A stretch of 64,000 bases of DNA. Origin: Erythrobacter dokdonensis DSW-74. Its GTDB lineage: Bacteria > Pseudomonadota > Alphaproteobacteria > Sphingomonadales > Sphingomonadaceae. Shown here piece by piece: positions 9,164-18,047 of this stretch. Every line of letters begins with the position of its first letter. The stretch's first letter is position 1. The position numbers and the translations under genes were made by a program. Where the stretch lies: positions 682,001 through 746,000 of the forward strand of contig NZ_LZYB01000001.1 of assembly GCF_001677335.1 (NCBI RefSeq), in the 5' to 3' direction. The notes below the pieces were generated by a model. It was not told where the DNA came from, did no database searches, and worked only from the letters and a program-made list of their open reading frames with translations.

Positions 9164-9999
9164 GCGCCTGCTGCCTTTTCGCGTTTCGTCACCACGATGA
9201 TCGGGCCGACGCGGGTCTGGTCCATTCGCCCGCCGGCCGGGTCCCACAGGCCCGAGACCAGCCCGTCAAGATAAAGCGCATTGGCGACCTTCACCTCGTC
9301 ACGGAAATAGCGGGCAAGCTGTCCGAAGCTGACCGGGGCATCGGCAATGACGAAATGGGCCTTGCCTTGCGCGTCCACCCCGACCCCGTTGCGGATCGCC
9401 CGCGACGGGCCGTTGTCCTGGATATCGGGATGCAGCTTGCCCTCGATCACCAGCATGGGGCCCGACTGGGTTCCGAATTCGGGGCGCTCGTCCACAGTGG
9501 CAAAGAAGGTCTCGCTGGCGATCACGCGCCATTGCCCGCCGGTGCCAAAGAACACCCCGTTGGGCTTCATGTAGAAATTGCCTTCTCCATCCCCGCGATC
9601 GAGTTCGGAAAGGCGCTCGCCGTTCTCGACGTAGTAGCCGATGGCTTTCAGGTCATCGCCATAAATGCCGCCGTTCATCGCGAAGGCGATTGCCTCCGGA
9701 TCGACGCTGGCCGCGAAGGCACTGAGCGAGGCGAAGGGCTGGCTGTCGGCGCCGGCATTGGCCATCGTGATACGGTGCGCGGCGGGATCGGCAGTGCAAT
9801 GGACCAGCGGCACCTCCTCGAAAACCACCTTGCGGCAGGCCGATGGGGCACTCGCTTGCGCCGGAGCGGGCGATGGGCCGGGCGTGTCGGCAATCGGGGT
9901 GCCGTCAAGATTGACGCGCGTCACGGGTTCGCCCGCCGGGGCTTCTGTGCAGGCGGCCAGCACCAGCGGCAGTGCAGCAACGGCAAGCATGCGCATCAT
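9160..9999 (-). CDS. DUF2233/phosphodiester-glycosidase-like lipoprotein inside the trp operon
   Basis: A 279-residue predicted lipoprotein. The N-terminal signal (MRMLAVAALPLVL) ends in the lipobox LAAC, so Cys18 would be lipidated. The mature part contains AFAMNGGIYG, FYMKPNGVFF, GTQSGPMLV, RNGVGVD and ALYLDGLVSGLW, the conserved strands of the NAGPA/DUF2233 family (phosphodiester glycosidase fold). Substrate unknown. It overlaps trpE by ATGA and trpG by ATGA, so it is translationally locked into the trp operon although it should act in the envelope. Longer starts would run through trpE. Confidence 0.8.
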   Translation of the reverse strand: MMRMLAVAALPLVLAACTEAPAGEPVTRVNLDGTPIADTPGPSPAPAQASAPSACRKVVFEEVPLVHCTADPAAHRITMANAGADSQPFASLSAFAASVDPEAIAFAMNGGIYGDDLKAIGYYVENGERLSELDRGDGEGNFYMKPNGVFFGTGGQWRVIASETFFATVDERPEFGTQSGPMLVIEGKLHPDIQDNGPSRAIRNGVGVDAQGKAHFVIADAPVSFGQLARYFRDEVKVANALYLDGLVSGLWDPAGGRMDQTRVGPIIVVTKREKAAGA

Positions 10000-11540
10000 T
10001 GGCCATATCCCGGCTCGCCCGCGACCCGCACCGCCTCGCGGGCGGCGGCGATCAGCGCACCGGCCTTGGCGCGGCATTCGGCGAGTTCGTAATCCGGATC
10101 GGAATCCGCAACGATCCCCGCGCCCGCCTGCACGTGCATTACCCCGTCCTTGACCACGGCAGTGCGCAGCACGATGCAGGAATCAAGGCTGCCGTCGGGC
10201 GCGAAATATCCGACTCCTCCGGCATAGGCACCGCGCGTTTCGGGTTCGAGTTCGGCGATGATCTCGCATGCACGGATCTTCGGCGCGCCGGAAACGGTGC
10301 CGGCCGGAAAGCCCGCGAATAGGGCATCGAGTGCATCTTTCGAAGCGTCCAGCTGCCCTACGACATTGCTGACAATGTGCATGACGTGGCTGTAGCGTTC
10401 GATCGTGAAGCTGTCGGTCACCTCGACCGTACCCGCCGCTGCCACCCGGCCCACATCGTTGCGGCCGAGATCGAGCAGCATCAGGTGCTCGGCGCGCTCC
10501 TTGGGATCGGCGAGCAGGCTGGCCTCGTTGGCGACGTCTTCCTCGCGGGTGGCGCCGCGGGGCCGCGTGCCGGCGATCGGGCGGATGGTTACCTCACCCT
10601 CTCGCACCCGCACCAGAATTTCCGGAGAAGAACCCACCAGCGCGAAGCCCGGCAGGTCGAGGAAATACAGGAAGGGAGACGGGTTCACCCGGCGCAAGGC
10701 GCGATAAAGCGCCAGCGGGGGCAGGGTAAAGGGGCAGGTGAAACGCTGGGCCAGCACGACCTGGAAGATATCGCCCGCAAGGATGTAGTCTTTGGCCCGC
10801 AGGGCCATTGCCTTGTAGTCATCCGGGGCGATCACGGGGGCGAGGTCGGGCAGGGCGTCGGGCACTGCATCGCCGGTGTCTGCGGGGAGCGCCGTGCCGA
10901 GCTGGCTCAACGTCGCATCGATCCGTTCACCCGCACGCTCCACTGCCGCAACCGGGTCGTCCGCCTCCCAGATCGGGGCGATGGCGAACAGGGCATTGGT
11001 CAGTCCGTCGAACACCAGGATGACGGTCGGACGCACGAACAGCATGTCGGGCAGGGCAAGCGAACTCTCGGCGGCGCGCGGCAGGCGTTCGACCAGGCCG
11101 ATCGTTTCGTAACCGAGATAACCGACGAGGCAGGCGAGCGCCGGGGGCAGGCCTTCGGGCATCGGCTCGATCCGGCAATCGGCCGCGAGCGCGCGCAGTT
11201 CGTTCAGCGCATCGCCCGCAAGCGGCTCGAAGCTCTCGCGGTCCATCTGCCATTTGCGGTTCACGGAGCCGGCACTGCCTTTGGCGCGGAACACCAGATC
11301 AGGATCGAGCCCGAGCAGGCTGTAACGCCCGCGCACCTCGCCGCCTTCGACCGATTCGAGCAGGAAATCGCCGCGGCCGGGTACCATCAACCTGCGGGCC
11401 GCACCCACCGGCGTGTCGCTGTCGGCGATGATGCGACGCCACACCAGCGCGGGCTTGCCGACCGCCAGTATGGCGGCGGCAGCGGCGGCGTTTTCGGGCA
11501 GGCCGGGCGGCAGTGCGGTCAGGTCAGGGCCTTTGGTCAC
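9996..11540 (-). CDS. trpE: Anthranilate synthase component I
   Basis: Converts chorismate and ammonia to anthranilate, the committed step to tryptophan. With a GTG start at 11540, about 20 nt after the ppiD stop, it has 514 residues, the usual length. The tryptophan-sensing LLES motif is present at 60-63, so feedback inhibition is likely. The chorismate-binding domain shows AGDIFQVVLAQRF, GTRPRGATREED and FAGFPAGTVSGAPK. An ATG start at 11705 would overlap ppiD by about 145 bp and is less likely. No leader peptide or attenuator was recognised because ppiD sits directly upstream. Confidence 0.93.
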   Translation of the reverse strand: MTKGPDLTALPPGLPENAAAAAAILAVGKPALVWRRIIADSDTPVGAARRLMVPGRGDFLLESVEGGEVRGRYSLLGLDPDLVFRAKGSAGSVNRKWQMDRESFEPLAGDALNELRALAADCRIEPMPEGLPPALACLVGYLGYETIGLVERLPRAAESSLALPDMLFVRPTVILVFDGLTNALFAIAPIWEADDPVAAVERAGERIDATLSQLGTALPADTGDAVPDALPDLAPVIAPDDYKAMALRAKDYILAGDIFQVVLAQRFTCPFTLPPLALYRALRRVNPSPFLYFLDLPGFALVGSSPEILVRVREGEVTIRPIAGTRPRGATREEDVANEASLLADPKERAEHLMLLDLGRNDVGRVAAAGTVEVTDSFTIERYSHVMHIVSNVVGQLDASKDALDALFAGFPAGTVSGAPKIRACEIIAELEPETRGAYAGGVGYFAPDGSLDSCIVLRTAVVKDGVMHVQAGAGIVADSDPDYELAECRAKAGALIAAAREAVRVAGEPGYGQ

Positions 11541-11559
11541 GAAGCGGCGGCACCCCGGA

Positions 11560-13491
11560 TCACGATTCGCCGGCAAGCTGCTTGCGCACCGCCTCGACCG
11601 CTGCATCATTGCGGGTCGTGCCCACTTCCTCGCGCATCGCCGAAGCCGCCTGGCGGCGATATTCTGCGGCGAGCGTCGGCGCGAGCTGGCTACGGGTCTG
11701 TTCAAGCAGTCCGGGCTCGTCCTCGACCGGATCGGTGGTGATCCTGTCCAGGCTGATCACATACCAGCCGATGTCGCGCGGCGCCTCAAGCAGCTTGACC
11801 GAACCTTCGGCCATGCTGAACATCAGCACCAGCGGCGGCGGGACATTGCCCTGCCGGCCGGCGAGCAGCTGGCGGCGCTCCAGATCGATCACCTCGCTTT
11901 GCAGACCGGGCGTATTCTCTGCCGCAAGCGCGGCGGCAAGTCCGGTCTCGCCGCGAACCTTGCCGATGATCCGGTCCGCCGAGGCCTTGGCGAGCCTGGC
12001 GCCCTGCGCCCGGCGCCATGCGGCTGCTGCCTGTTCCCTGACCTCGGCCAGCGGCGGGGCGGCGGATTCGTCCACCCGTGCAACTTCGAAGACCACGAAT
12101 TCCTCTGCCCCCACCTGCGCCAGCTGCGGCTCGCTTTCCTCCATCTGGAAGGCGGTTGCCAGCACCCGGGCAAGCTGCGGGACAATCTGGATATCGGGGC
12201 GGCCGAAAGCCTTTCCGTCGGCAAGCAGGGGCGGCGTGGTCTCGACAGTCAGTCCATAGGCCTTTGCTACCTCGGCGAGCGCGGTGCCGCTATCGATCTC
12301 GGCTTCGATCTCGGCGGTGAGATCGGCAACCGCCGCCGCACGCTTTTCGATCCCCAGTTGCTGCGCGATCTGGCCGCGGACGTCTGCGAGGCTACGGGCA
12401 GGGATCCGCTCGATCTGGTCGACTCGGGCAACATACCATCCGAGCGAGCCCTGCGCGGGGACAATCACCGCGCCCTTGTCCGCCTTGAAGGCATTCTCGG
12501 CAAAGGCAAAGCTGGTCGCGTTGGCGAGGTCCTCGCGGCTGCGCAATTCGGTCGCCGAGGCACTGAAACCCGCCTCGCGCGCGGCCGCTTCGAGCGACAT
12601 GCCTCCACGGATGCGGGCGGCAAGCGCCTTGGCGGCATCCTCGGTCGGCACCACGAAGGATGTGATCGCGCGACGCTCGCTCGCCTTGTACTGGTCGGCA
12701 TCGCGCTTGTAGCGGGCCTCGATCTCGGCCTCGGTCGGGGTTGCCGATACTTCGAGCGTGCCATCGCCGAAGACGGCAAAGCGCAGGGTGCGGCGCTCGG
12801 GGCGCAGGAACTGGCTGCGGTTTGCGCCGTACCATTCGGTCAGCTGCGTGTCGGTCGGCCCTTCGCTCGGCGCGAACGCGCTGCTGGGGATCAGCGCGAT
12901 CTCGCCCTTGCGGCGCTCCAGCACCAGCGCGGCATAGTGGCGCGCGACCTTTTCGGGCATCTGCGGCGCGGCAAGCGCCGGGCGCAGCAGCTGGTCTTCA
13001 AGCAGCCCGTCGGCCAGATCGCGGCGGAACACCGCATCGCTCAGCCCGCGCTGGCGCAGTGCGGCGAGGTAGGTTTGTTCGTCGAATTCCCCGGTCAGCG
13101 AACGAAACGCCTGGATCTTCAGGATCTCGCTGTTGACCAGGTTGGCGCCGGCGCGCAGCCCGTATTGCTCGGCATAGTTGCCGATTGCATAGCGATCCAC
13201 CAGCTGGCGCATCACCTCGTCGAGCCCACCGGCCTCGATGAACTCGGGCATGGCGAGGGTCGGGTTTTGCTGGCGCAACTGGTCGAGCGCGGTGTTCGCA
13301 GCGGTCGCCAACTCGGTGCTGGGGATCGGCTCGCCCCCCACGACCGCCACGCGGTCCCCGCCCGATACCCCTCCGAAAGTCGATCCGGTGATATCGGCCG
13401 CGGCAAAGGCCAGCGCCATCAGGACCAGAAAGCCCAGAAAGATCGGCAGGCCGATTTTCGACTGGAAGAAACGTCGGAAGAAGGAGAGCAT
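11560..13491 (-). CDS. ppiD: PpiD-like membrane-anchored peptidyl-prolyl isomerase/chaperone
   Basis: A 643-residue protein with one N-terminal membrane anchor (about 14-34, after FFRRFFQSKIG) and a large periplasmic part. The anchor plus SurA-N-like region (about 35-230) and a rotamase-like domain (about 230-370) match the PpiD/SurA_N_3 family, which helps newly exported proteins fold near SecYEG. The C-terminal third is less conserved. It is the first gene of the minus-strand trp run and is divergent from tpiA, with a 247-bp gap that should contain both promoters. Confidence 0.88.
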   Translation of the reverse strand: MLSFFRRFFQSKIGLPIFLGFLVLMALAFAAADITGSTFGGVSGGDRVAVVGGEPIPSTELATAANTALDQLRQQNPTLAMPEFIEAGGLDEVMRQLVDRYAIGNYAEQYGLRAGANLVNSEILKIQAFRSLTGEFDEQTYLAALRQRGLSDAVFRRDLADGLLEDQLLRPALAAPQMPEKVARHYAALVLERRKGEIALIPSSAFAPSEGPTDTQLTEWYGANRSQFLRPERRTLRFAVFGDGTLEVSATPTEAEIEARYKRDADQYKASERRAITSFVVPTEDAAKALAARIRGGMSLEAAAREAGFSASATELRSREDLANATSFAFAENAFKADKGAVIVPAQGSLGWYVARVDQIERIPARSLADVRGQIAQQLGIEKRAAAVADLTAEIEAEIDSGTALAEVAKAYGLTVETTPPLLADGKAFGRPDIQIVPQLARVLATAFQMEESEPQLAQVGAEEFVVFEVARVDESAAPPLAEVREQAAAAWRRAQGARLAKASADRIIGKVRGETGLAAALAAENTPGLQSEVIDLERRQLLAGRQGNVPPPLVLMFSMAEGSVKLLEAPRDIGWYVISLDRITTDPVEDEPGLLEQTRSQLAPTLAAEYRRQAASAMREEVGTTRNDAAVEAVRKQLAGES

Positions 13492-13642
13492 TGCTGGGAT
13501 GACCCTAAGCGAGAAGACCGGCAGATGTCGGGAACAGTCGCGGCGTCCCCGGCGCGCCGCAAATCAATCCGGCGTGGGGGCGCTTTATCGGTCCCGGAAG
13601 CGCGCCGCAACAGGTCTGCGGCCCTTTTGTTGAAAGGGTCTT

Positions 13643-13671
13643 TTGACTGTCCGGCCTTCCTCGGCTAGCGC
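13643..13671 (+). promoter_or_regulatory. Possible sigma-70-type promoter of tpiA
   Basis: TTGACT at 13643-13648 and TAGCGC at 13666-13671 are separated by 17 bp, in the ppiD/tpiA divergent gap. The -10 match is poor. A small hairpin (CCCTTT/AAAGGG) with a trailing TCTTTT sits just before it at 13622-13644. This is a guess from spacing. Confidence 0.25.
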
Positions 13672-13738
13672 ACGCGGCCCCATGGCCCTAAAGCCCCGGG
13701 GGAATCACCTTATCTCTCCAAAGGTTCAGGACACACTG

Positions 13739-14512
13739 ATGACTCGCCGGCCTTATATTGTCGGAAACTGGAAGATGCACGGTACCCGCGCGATGCTGTC
13801 CGAAGCACGGGCGATCGACCGCGCGGCCCAGCGGCACATGAAGGTCGAGGTGGCGCTCGCGCCGCCGTTCACGCTGATCCACCCGATCCATCGCGAGGCC
13901 GAGCAGATCTCGGTCGGTGCGCAGGATTGCCACCATGCCGAAGGCGGTGCCCACACCGGCGATATTTCCGCCGCGATGGTAGCCGATGCCGGAGCAAAAT
14001 TCGTCATCCTCGGCCATTCCGAGCGGCGCGAGGCCCATGGCGAGAGCGATTCCCTCGTTCGCGCCAAGGCCGGCGCCGCGCTGGCCGCGGGACTGAGGAT
14101 CATCATGTGTTGCGGGGAAAGCGCCAAGACGCGCGATTCGGGCCGGGCGGTGGCCTTCGTCAAAAAACAGCTCAAGGGCTCCTTGCCGTCTGCGGAAGAG
14201 GTCAATGGCGACATCGCCGAGCGCATTACGGTGGCCTACGAGCCGATCTGGGCGATCGGCACCGGCACCGCCGCCACGGTTGAGGACATTGCCCAGATGC
14301 ACGCGGAGATCCGCGGCCTGCTGGTCGAACTCTACGGCGAGGAGCAGGGCGGGGCGGTGCGCATTCTTTATGGCGGGTCGGTCAAGCCCGATAACGCCGC
14401 CGAAATCTTCGCAGTCCCCGATGTCGGCGGGGCACTGGTCGGCGGCGCCAGCCTGACAGCGGACAGCTTCATGGGCATTGCGCTTGCGGCAGGCGAACCC
14501 AGCGACCTCTAG
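13739..14512 (+). CDS. tpiA: Triose-phosphate isomerase
   Basis: Interconverts dihydroxyacetone phosphate and glyceraldehyde 3-phosphate. The 257 residues form a standard TIM barrel. Catalytic Lys12 is in GNWKM, the electrophilic His is in LGHSERR and the base Glu is in AYEPIWAIGTG. The phosphate-gripping YGGSVKPDNA segment is near the C-terminus. The start ATG at 13739 follows AAGGTTCAGG. It begins a plus-strand run tpiA-secG-pyrG. Confidence 0.97.
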   Translation: MTRRPYIVGNWKMHGTRAMLSEARAIDRAAQRHMKVEVALAPPFTLIHPIHREAEQISVGAQDCHHAEGGAHTGDISAAMVADAGAKFVILGHSERREAHGESDSLVRAKAGAALAAGLRIIMCCGESAKTRDSGRAVAFVKKQLKGSLPSAEEVNGDIAERITVAYEPIWAIGTGTAATVEDIAQMHAEIRGLLVELYGEEQGGAVRILYGGSVKPDNAAEIFAVPDVGGALVGGASLTADSFMGIALAAGEPSDL

Positions 14513-14608
14513 GTTCGGGCCAGCACCCTTGCCGAAGTGCCGCGCGCGGCCTACATGGCGCGCAGATTTATCCCCGGGCGCTGGCGCGCCCTTTGACGAG
14601 ATGGTTTC

Positions 14609-14983
14609 ATGTCCCTGTTCATCTTCATTACCGTCATTCAGGCACTGGTGGCCGCCGCGCTCGTGGGCGCGGTGCTGATGCAGCGTTCGGAAGGCGGCGG
14701 TCTCGGGATCGGCGGAAGCCCGTCGGGTGCCTTCGGCGCGCGCGGGGCTGCGGACTTCATGACCAAGGCGACCAAGTGGCTGGCGGTCATCTTCGTGGTG
14801 CTGTCGATCGTGCTGGCGGCGCTGGCGGTTCGTGAAAGCAGCGTCGGCACCATTTCGACCACGCTTGAGCGCGGCGCCAATGCCCCTGCGGGCGCGCCGG
14901 ATCTTCTGGCCGAGCCGTCGGCCGCTCCGGACGGGGCCGCGCCTGCCGCGGATGAACCGGCCGCCGATCCGCTGGCCGAATAG
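14609..14983 (+). CDS. secG: Protein translocase subunit SecG
   Basis: Small membrane subunit of the SecYEG export channel. It has 124 residues with two transmembrane helices (about 4-23 and 52-72). Between them lies the conserved loop LMQRSEGGGLGIGGSPSG, typical of SecG. The C-terminal tail from about residue 88 is rich in Ala, Pro, Asp and Glu, a low-complexity extension often seen in alphaproteobacteria. The tpiA-secG-pyrG order is common in this class. Confidence 0.93.
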   Translation: MSLFIFITVIQALVAAALVGAVLMQRSEGGGLGIGGSPSGAFGARGAADFMTKATKWLAVIFVVLSIVLAALAVRESSVGTISTTLERGANAPAGAPDLLAEPSAAPDGAAPAADEPAADPLAE

Positions 14984-15109
14984 TCCCGCACCACCGGACG
15001 CGGCCTGCCGCGATCTGTTCCCTCATTGGCGATTGCTGTGGATGGAGCCTCTCGCTCCGTCGCAATTCGCTTGCCCCGAATCCCTCATCTTGCTTAAGGC
15101 CCGACTCCC

Positions 15110-16747
15110 ATGGCGCGGTTCATTTTTATCACCGGCGGCGTGGTCTCCTCGCTCGGCAAAGGTCTCATGGCGGCATCGCTCGCGGCGCTGTTGCAAGCGC
15201 GCGGCTACAAGGTCCGCATCCGCAAGTTCGACCCGTATCTCAACGTCGATCCGGGCACGATGAGCCCGTATCAGCACGGCGAGGTCTATGTCACCGATGA
15301 CGGGGCGGAGACCGATCTCGATCTGGGGCATTACGAACGCTTTACCGGCGTGTCGGCGCGCCAGTCCGACAATATCACGTCGGGCCGCGTCTATCGCGAC
15401 ATCATCGCCAAGGAACGCCGCGGCGACTATCTCGGCGCGACGGTGCAGGTGATCCCCCACGTGACCGACGCGATCAAGGCTTTCGCGCTCGCCGACCAGG
15501 GCGACCATGATTTCATCCTGTGCGAGATCGGCGGGACGGTGGGCGATATCGAATCGCTTCCTTTCATGGAGGCGATCCGCCAGCTCCGGAACGAGCTTGA
15601 ACCGCTCCAGACGCTCAGCGTGCATGTCACACTGGTGCCCTACATCAAGGCGGCCGGCGAGTTGAAGACCAAGCCGACCCAGCACTCCGTGCGCGAACTG
15701 GCCAGCCTCGGCATCAAGCCCGACGTATTGCTGTGCCGTGCCGAGCACCCGATTCCCGATGGTGAACGCCAGAAAATCGCCAATTTCTGCAACGTCAGGA
15801 AAGAGGCGGTCATCCCGGCGCTTGATGCGCCTTCGATCTATTCGGTGCCGCTGCAATATCACGCCGAAGGGCTCGATGCCGAGGTTCTGCGGGGTTTCGG
15901 CATCACCGACGCGCCCGAGCCCGACCTTGCGGCCTGGCGCGACGTGACCGACCGCTATTTCAATCCCGAAGGCGAAGTCACCATCGCGGTGGTGGGCAAG
16001 TATGTCGGCCTGCCCGATGCGTACAAGAGCCTCAACGAGGCACTGGTGCACGGCGGGCTGGCCAACCGGGTCAAGGTCAACATCCGCTGGATCGACGCCG
16101 AGATTTTCGAGGGCGATGACGATTCCCAGATCGTGGCCGCGCTGGAGCCGATGCATGGCATCCTCGTTCCCGGCGGCTTCGGGGAGCGGGGCAGCGAGGG
16201 CAAGATCGCTGCAGTCAGATTTGCTCGGACGCGCAACGTGCCCTTCTTCGGGATCTGCCTCGGTATGCAGATGGCCTGTATCGAGGGAGCCCGCACCGCC
16301 GGCTTCCCCAAGGCCTCGTCAACCGAGTTCGGCCCGACCGATACGCCCGTGGTGGGGATCATCACCGAGTGGATGAGCAAGGAAGGGCTCCAGCAGCGCG
16401 AAACGGGCGGCGATCTGGGCGGTACCATGCGGCTCGGCGCCTATCCGGCCAAACTGAGTGCGAATAGTCATGCCTCGCGCATCTATGGCGGCGCCGAGCT
16501 GATTTCGGAACGTCACCGGCACCGCTACGAGGTCAACAGCGCCTTCATCGCGCCCTTGGAAAAGGACGGCCTGGTGTTTGCGGGCATGTCGCCCGACGGC
16601 CTTCTGCCCGAGATTGTCGAGCGTCCGGATCACCCCTGGTTTGTTGGCGTGCAGTTCCATCCGGAGCTGAAATCGCGTCCGTTCGATCCCCATCCCTTGT
16701 TCGCAGGGTTCATCGCGGCGGCGCTGGAACAGTCGCGGCTCGTGTGA
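15110..16747 (+). CDS. pyrG: CTP synthase
   Basis: Aminates UTP to CTP using glutamine. It has 545 residues. The N-terminal synthase domain begins with [15 protein letters not shown] (P-loop) and [15 protein letters not shown]. The C-terminal glutamine amidotransferase domain has the nucleophile Cys383 in GICLGMQ and the catalytic His-Glu in GVQFHPE. Start ATG at 15110 follows AAGG. The inverted repeat CCTGCC/GGCAGG at 16754-16771, just after the stop, lacks a T-run. Confidence 0.97.
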   Translation: MARFIFITGGVVSSLGKGLMAASLAALLQARGYKVRIRKFDPYLNVDPGTMSPYQHGEVYVTDDGAETDLDLGHYERFTGVSARQSDNITSGRVYRDIIAKERRGDYLGATVQVIPHVTDAIKAFALADQGDHDFILCEIGGTVGDIESLPFMEAIRQLRNELEPLQTLSVHVTLVPYIKAAGELKTKPTQHSVRELASLGIKPDVLLCRAEHPIPDGERQKIANFCNVRKEAVIPALDAPSIYSVPLQYHAEGLDAEVLRGFGITDAPEPDLAAWRDVTDRYFNPEGEVTIAVVGKYVGLPDAYKSLNEALVHGGLANRVKVNIRWIDAEIFEGDDDSQIVAALEPMHGILVPGGFGERGSEGKIAAVRFARTRNVPFFGICLGMQMACIEGARTAGFPKASSTEFGPTDTPVVGIITEWMSKEGLQQRETGGDLGGTMRLGAYPAKLSANSHASRIYGGAELISERHRHRYEVNSAFIAPLEKDGLVFAGMSPDGLLPEIVERPDHPWFVGVQFHPELKSRPFDPHPLFAGFIAAALEQSRLV

Positions 16748-17133
16748 AGATTTCCTGCCGATTCGGGCAGGAGATGCCGTCCGCTCCGGCCCCGATTTTC
16801 GGCTTGTCGCCCCGTTTTGTTACAATACTTTGCGCGGCGATGTCGCATCCTTACAACTTTGTAAGTTTGCGCTTGCGTGAGTTTGCGTTTCCGCACTAAA
16901 CGCGAGGCCACGGAGAGGGTTTGGCAAGGCCGCGCTCCTAAATTGCAGTGCTCTCAGGATGCGCTGCAAGGCTGTTTGAGGTCTGGCCCGAGCGTTCTTC
17001 GTTCATTACGAGCTTGCCGGCTCTTGTCCGTCTTCTGCGACCCGGACGGACATTGGCTGACGAGGCGGCAGATGCCGCGGGGGCGGATTCAAAAATCCGC
17101 CCCCTTTTGATTCGGTATTCGTGAAGTGTTCGG
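16748..17133. other. 386-bp structured non-coding gap between pyrG and hsp20
   Basis: No convincing reading frame with a ribosome site was found here. The DNA contains a 7-bp palindrome, CTTACAA-CT-TTGTAAG (16850-16865), and a related TTGTTACAA (16817-16825). Near the 3' end three hairpins follow each other: GTCCGTC/GACGGAC (17026-17051), GCGGCA/TGCCGC (17065-17078) and a perfect 11-bp terminator stem (17079-17104). The terminator points away from pyrG and lies 330 bp beyond its stop. This could be a long pyrG 3' UTR or a separate small RNA. Confidence 0.5.
17079..17108 (+). terminator. Rho-independent terminator
   Basis: Perfect 11-bp stem GGGGGCGGATT / AATCCGCCCCC with loop CAAA, followed by TTTT at 17105-17108. 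The T-run is on the + strand only, so it ends transcription coming from the pyrG side, or a small RNA in the gap, before the convergent hsp20. Confidence 0.85.
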
Positions 17134-17616
17134 TCAGGCCGCGTTGGTCTGACTATTGTCATCGCCCTCCACCGGAACGGCGCTGAGGCGGGCCGCGCCG
17201 TTGATGGCGATCTTCTTGGGCTTCATCGCCTCCGGCACTTCGCGCACCAGATCGATGGTCAGCAGCCCGTCGGCCAGATCGGCGCTTTCAACGCGCACGA
17301 AATCGGCCAGTTCGAAGCGGCGCTCGAACCCGCGATTGGCAATCCCGACATGGATCAGTTCCGAGCCGTCGGCGGCTTCCTCGCGCTTGCGACCCTGCAC
17401 TACCAGAAGGTTCTGCTGCGCGGTGATGTCGATGTCCTGCGGGCGGAAACCGGCCACCGCAAGGGTGATGCGGTAATTGTCGTCGCCGCTACGCGAGATG
17501 TTAAAAGGGGGATAATTGTCGCCCGCGTTGAGCCGCGCCTGGTTCTCGAGCAGGTCGAACAGGCGATCGAAGCCCACGGTGCTGCGGCGATAGGGAGTGA
17601 AATCGAAACGTGACAT
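17134..17616 (-). CDS. Small heat-shock protein, Hsp20/IbpA family
   Basis: ATP-independent holdase that binds unfolding proteins. It has 160 residues. An N-terminal arm (FDFTPYRRSTVGFDRLFDLL) precedes the alpha-crystallin domain (about 40-130; YPPFNI, FRPQDIDI, GLLTIDL), and an IxI-type C-terminal motif is seen in KKIAI. The start ATG at 17616 follows AGAGGA at 17626-17631 with a 9-nt spacer. That ribosome site lies inside a hairpin resembling a ROSE thermometer, and a heat-shock-sigma-like promoter lies further up, so control by temperature is likely at two levels. Confidence 0.93.
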   Translation of the reverse strand: MSRFDFTPYRRSTVGFDRLFDLLENQARLNAGDNYPPFNISRSGDDNYRITLAVAGFRPQDIDITAQQNLLVVQGRKREEAADGSELIHVGIANRGFERRFELADFVRVESADLADGLLTIDLVREVPEAMKPKKIAINGAARLSAVPVEGDDNSQTNAA

Positions 17617-17724
17617 TGATGCAAATCCTCTTGTTCGAGCAATTTGTTTCCTGATGCAGGCCTGCCGGATGCAGCACCCGCCTTGCCGCCGTTGCGTTCC
17701 CCGAGACTGGCGGAACGCGGCGAC
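17617..17724 (-). ncRNA. ROSE-like RNA thermometer in the hsp20 leader
   Basis: The last hairpin before hsp20 (minus strand, 17643 to 17625) reads AUUGCUC, loop GAACAA, GAGGAU. The UUGCU strand pairs with the AGGA of the ribosome site, leaving one G bulged, which is the hallmark of ROSE elements that control small heat-shock genes in alphaproteobacteria. Further up the leader, GCGTTCC/GGAACGC (17694-17700 and 17712-17718) forms a strong hairpin. The 5' limit is inferred from the putative promoter. Confidence 0.7.
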
Positions 17725-17730
17725 AGGCAC

Positions 17731-17760
17731 TATCTGGTTTGCGACTTTTCCGCTTTCAAG
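17731..17760 (-). promoter_or_regulatory. Putative RpoH (sigma-32) promoter of hsp20
   Basis: On the minus strand CTTGAAA (17760-17754) is followed after 17 bp by CAGATA (17736-17731). The -35 matches the heat-shock sigma consensus well; the -10 is approximate. It lies between hsp20 and the divergent grxC, overlapping the grxC ribosome-site region. Confidence 0.45.
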
Positions 17761-17769
17761 AGGAACCCG

Positions 17770-18033
17770 ATGCCCGCCCCGCAGATCGACATCTACACCA
17801 AGTTCGGCTGTCCCTATTGCGTGCGCGCCAAGCGCCTGCTCGACCAGAAGGGCGCCAGCTATCAGGAATATGACATCACCATGGGCGGCCCGAAGCGTCA
17901 GGAGATGCTGGAGCGCGCACCCAACGCGATGACAGTGCCGCAGATCTTCATCGGCGAGGTTCACGTGGGCGGATCGGACGATCTTGCCGCGCTGGAACGC
18001 GAGGGCAAGCTCGACGCCTTGCTGGCGGGATAG
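17770..18033 (+). CDS. grxC: Glutaredoxin 3
   Basis: Small thiol-disulfide oxidoreductase that uses glutathione. It has 87 residues. The dithiol active site is Cys14-Pro-Tyr-Cys17, followed by the cis-Pro segment TVPQIFIG and the glutathione-binding VGGSDDL. ATG at 17770 follows AAGAGGAACCCG. It sits upstream of the nitrilase-family gene (14-bp gap) and a DUF1178 gene, a grxC-amidase-DUF1178 order frequent in alphaproteobacteria. Confidence 0.96.
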   Translation: MPAPQIDIYTKFGCPYCVRAKRLLDQKGASYQEYDITMGGPKRQEMLERAPNAMTVPQIFIGEVHVGGSDDLAALEREGKLDALLAG

Positions 18034-18047
18034 GAGCTGGCGGGCTG

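Noticed and set aside
11413-13668. A 751-codon open frame antisense to ppiD and the start of trpE
   Set aside because: Composition is that of antisense GC-rich DNA, and ppiD has a clear anchor and fold on the other strand.
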